This document shows positions 11,889 to 13,096 of a DNA stretch of 13,096 nt, piece by piece. Position 1 is the stretch's first letter, and every line of letters starts with the position of its first letter. This stretch comes from Thiosocius sp965601425 (GTDB taxonomy: Bacteria; Pseudomonadota; Gammaproteobacteria; Chromatiales; Chromatiaceae). The position numbers and the translations under genes were made by a program. Below the pieces are notes generated by a model. The model searched no databases and was not told the DNA's origin. It saw only the letters and a program-made list of their open reading frames with translations. Location of the stretch: contig CBFCWF010000118.1 in assembly GCA_965601425.1 (NCBI GenBank), forward strand, positions 1-13,096. The letters run 5' to 3'.

Positions 11889-13096
11889 TTACCCGACGTC
11901 GCCCTCGTCTTCATCGTCGTCGTTGACATCGACTACGGCGTAGATAGAAGTGGTTCCGCTGACTTCGTTGGCAACGACCAGCAGGGCCACACCTTTCTTC
12001 GGGCTGTCCTTTCTGTCGATGAACAGGATGCTCTCGGGCCCGAGGTCACCGGCGAGCCCAGCCTCGAGATCAGCGTTGCTGACATCGAAGTCCCGGTCGT
12101 TCCGGTAGAGCACGAACTCGGGATTCTCAGGATCGCTGACGTTGTAAACGACTGTCCCGCCGATCCGTTCGAGCCCGATGAAGGCGTAGAATTCGTCCTT
12201 GTACCGCGCAATCGTCACGGCCTCCGGCTCGGGGCCCTTGTTGTCGCTGCGGTCGTCGATGGCGGGTTGGCCGTCATCCTCGTTGGCATCGTTTGAGGCA
12301 TTGAAGTAACTCGGAAATGCCTCGGCGGTGATCTGCTCCAGCATGTCGCCGCTGTCCCAGACCAGCTCGCCGTCCTGATCCCAGATCGAGAAGGAACGAC
12401 CACCGTACGAGAACAGCTGGTCCAGATCACCGTTCTCATCGATGCCGTCGATGCTGGAGATGTTCAGGCGGCCCAGCGCTTTGTCGTCCTGTAGGCCACC
12501 GTCAATCAGGTCCTGAAGCGCTGCGCTCGTTTCCAGACCGTCACGGCCGAAGGAAGTGACGTCTTCGATGTCCTTGAAGCGGATCGCATCGCCGCGTTCA
12601 TTCAGATCGGGCACATCAGACTCATCGGCATCGCCTCGATCGTCGCCCTCGTTGGCCGTGATGCAGTAGGTCTTCTTGCCTTTTCCCCTGCCTTTGCCCT
12701 TGGGCTCGTAACAGGCGATCGCGTCGGGCATGAACAGTCCCCTGACCGGCCATTGGGCGATGTTGATGCCGCCATCCCTGTCGGACGGATCCAGTCCGAA
12801 GCCGTCGATGCTGTGGTCCTTGGTCCCCAGTGCCCGGATCTCGGTGACGATGCCGCGCCTGATGTCGACCACGGCCACGGCATTGGCCTCCTGCAGGGTC
12901 ACGTAGGCGGTCCTGCCCTTGTCGTCGACGCCTATGTATTCGGGTTCGAGGTCCTGGCTGACAGTGATCTCGCCTTCAGCCAAAGGCGGCGCGACGACAT
13001 CCGGGAACAGGCGCACGCCCGCGTCGCGTAGCGCCTCGACTTGGTCGTCGAAGTCGTTGAAATCGGCAACCATCACATCCTTGATCGTGCCATTTC
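11889..13096 (-). CDS. Choice-of-anchor I family protein (partial, 5' end outside window)
   Basis: The C-terminal 402 or so residues of a secreted beta-propeller-like protein of the choice-of-anchor I family (related to phytase-like/esterase-like propellers). Family blocks in order: GVRLFPDV, SQDLEPEYIGVDDKGRTAYV followed by TLQEANAVAVVDI, GFGLDPSDRDGG, TANEGDDRGD, SYGGRSFSIWDQDGELVWDS, FNASNDANEDDG, DNKGPEPEAVTI, VVANEVSGTTSIYAV. The frame is open to the window edge (NGTIKDVMVADF precedes the first possible start), so the start and signal peptide lie beyond 13096. Two oddities: a Lys/Gly-rich insert between two Cys (CYEPKGKGRGKGKKTYC), and an acidic end (DVNDDDEDEGDVG) with no C-terminal sorting signal, although many family members have one. 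Abundant Asp suggests calcium binding. Function is not established. Confidence 0.9.
   Translation of the reverse strand, partial: NGTIKDVMVADFNDFDDQVEALRDAGVRLFPDVVAPPLAEGEITVSQDLEPEYIGVDDKGRTAYVTLQEANAVAVVDIRRGIVTEIRALGTKDHSIDGFGLDPSDRDGGINIAQWPVRGLFMPDAIACYEPKGKGRGKGKKTYCITANEGDDRGDADESDVPDLNERGDAIRFKDIEDVTSFGRDGLETSAALQDLIDGGLQDDKALGRLNISSIDGIDENGDLDQLFSYGGRSFSIWDQDGELVWDSGDMLEQITAEAFPSYFNASNDANEDDGQPAIDDRSDNKGPEPEAVTIARYKDEFYAFIGLERIGGTVVYNVSDPENPEFVLYRNDRDFDVSNADLEAGLAGDLGPESILFIDRKDSPKKGVALLVVANEVSGTTSIYAVVDVNDDDEDEGDVG

Noticed and set aside
1..13096. CRISPR arrays, intact insertion sequences, integrases or phage genes
   Set aside because: No regularly spaced repeats, no recognisable transposase or integrase motif and no terminal inverted repeats were seen.

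Overview
The window reads as a moderately GC-rich proteobacterial chromosome, most like a marine or environmental gammaproteobacterium. This is inferred from gene content only: a periplasmic sulfatase, DUF1254/DUF1214 proteins, a RimK-type ligase operon and a choice-of-anchor I protein. No rRNA or tRNA is present to confirm it. The most striking property is that intact genes alternate with the wreckage of at least six others. Each wreck is still recognisable by a conserved motif but is broken by large internal deletions, frameshifts or stop codons. This looks like a replicon in decay (symbiont, host-restricted or recently bottlenecked lineage) rather than a sequencing artefact.

Region 1-3450 (minus strand): a DUF1254/DUF1214 pseudogene that keeps its start and its C-terminal domain but has lost the middle; an AraC-family regulator pseudogene with a deleted centre; an orphan signal peptide that stops after 29 codons; an intact secreted sulfatase with a canonical Cys-type active site; and, upstream of it, a second DUF1214 remnant with two frameshifts and an in-frame TAG. 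The sulfatase is the only survivor of what may have been a regulated sulfate-ester locus.

Region 3450-4400 holds no intact gene. It contains the first 23 codons of a VOC/glyoxalase-type gene and the C-terminal core of a PIN-domain (toxin-like) protein, both on the plus strand.

Region 4401-6054 (minus strand): an operon of a possible 32-residue leader peptide, a 381-residue secreted protein ending in a Gmad2 domain, and a 129-residue exported protein of unknown function. These two cell-envelope proteins have tightly spaced genes.

Region 6194-8922 (plus strand): a compact three-gene operon of a RimK ATP-grasp ligase fused to a TrkA-C/RCK-C domain, a RimB-like retropepsin-fold protein, and a zinc-dependent succinylglutamate-desuccinylase/aspartoacylase-like hydrolase. 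The set contains a ligase that adds an amino acid, a putative protease, and a deacylase. This is the most interesting functional unit in the window. A dead AspT-type aspartate/alanine-exchanger gene lies about 1.8 kb further on.

Region 8923-11888: a GC-rich, repeat-containing gap; an alpha/beta-hydrolase lipoprotein on the minus strand; the AspT remnant on the plus strand; and about 860 bases without a gene. Two diverged copies of a short repeat lie on either side of the hydrolase/AspT segment. The window ends in a choice-of-anchor I protein (minus strand) that runs off the right edge and has a good intrinsic terminator behind it.
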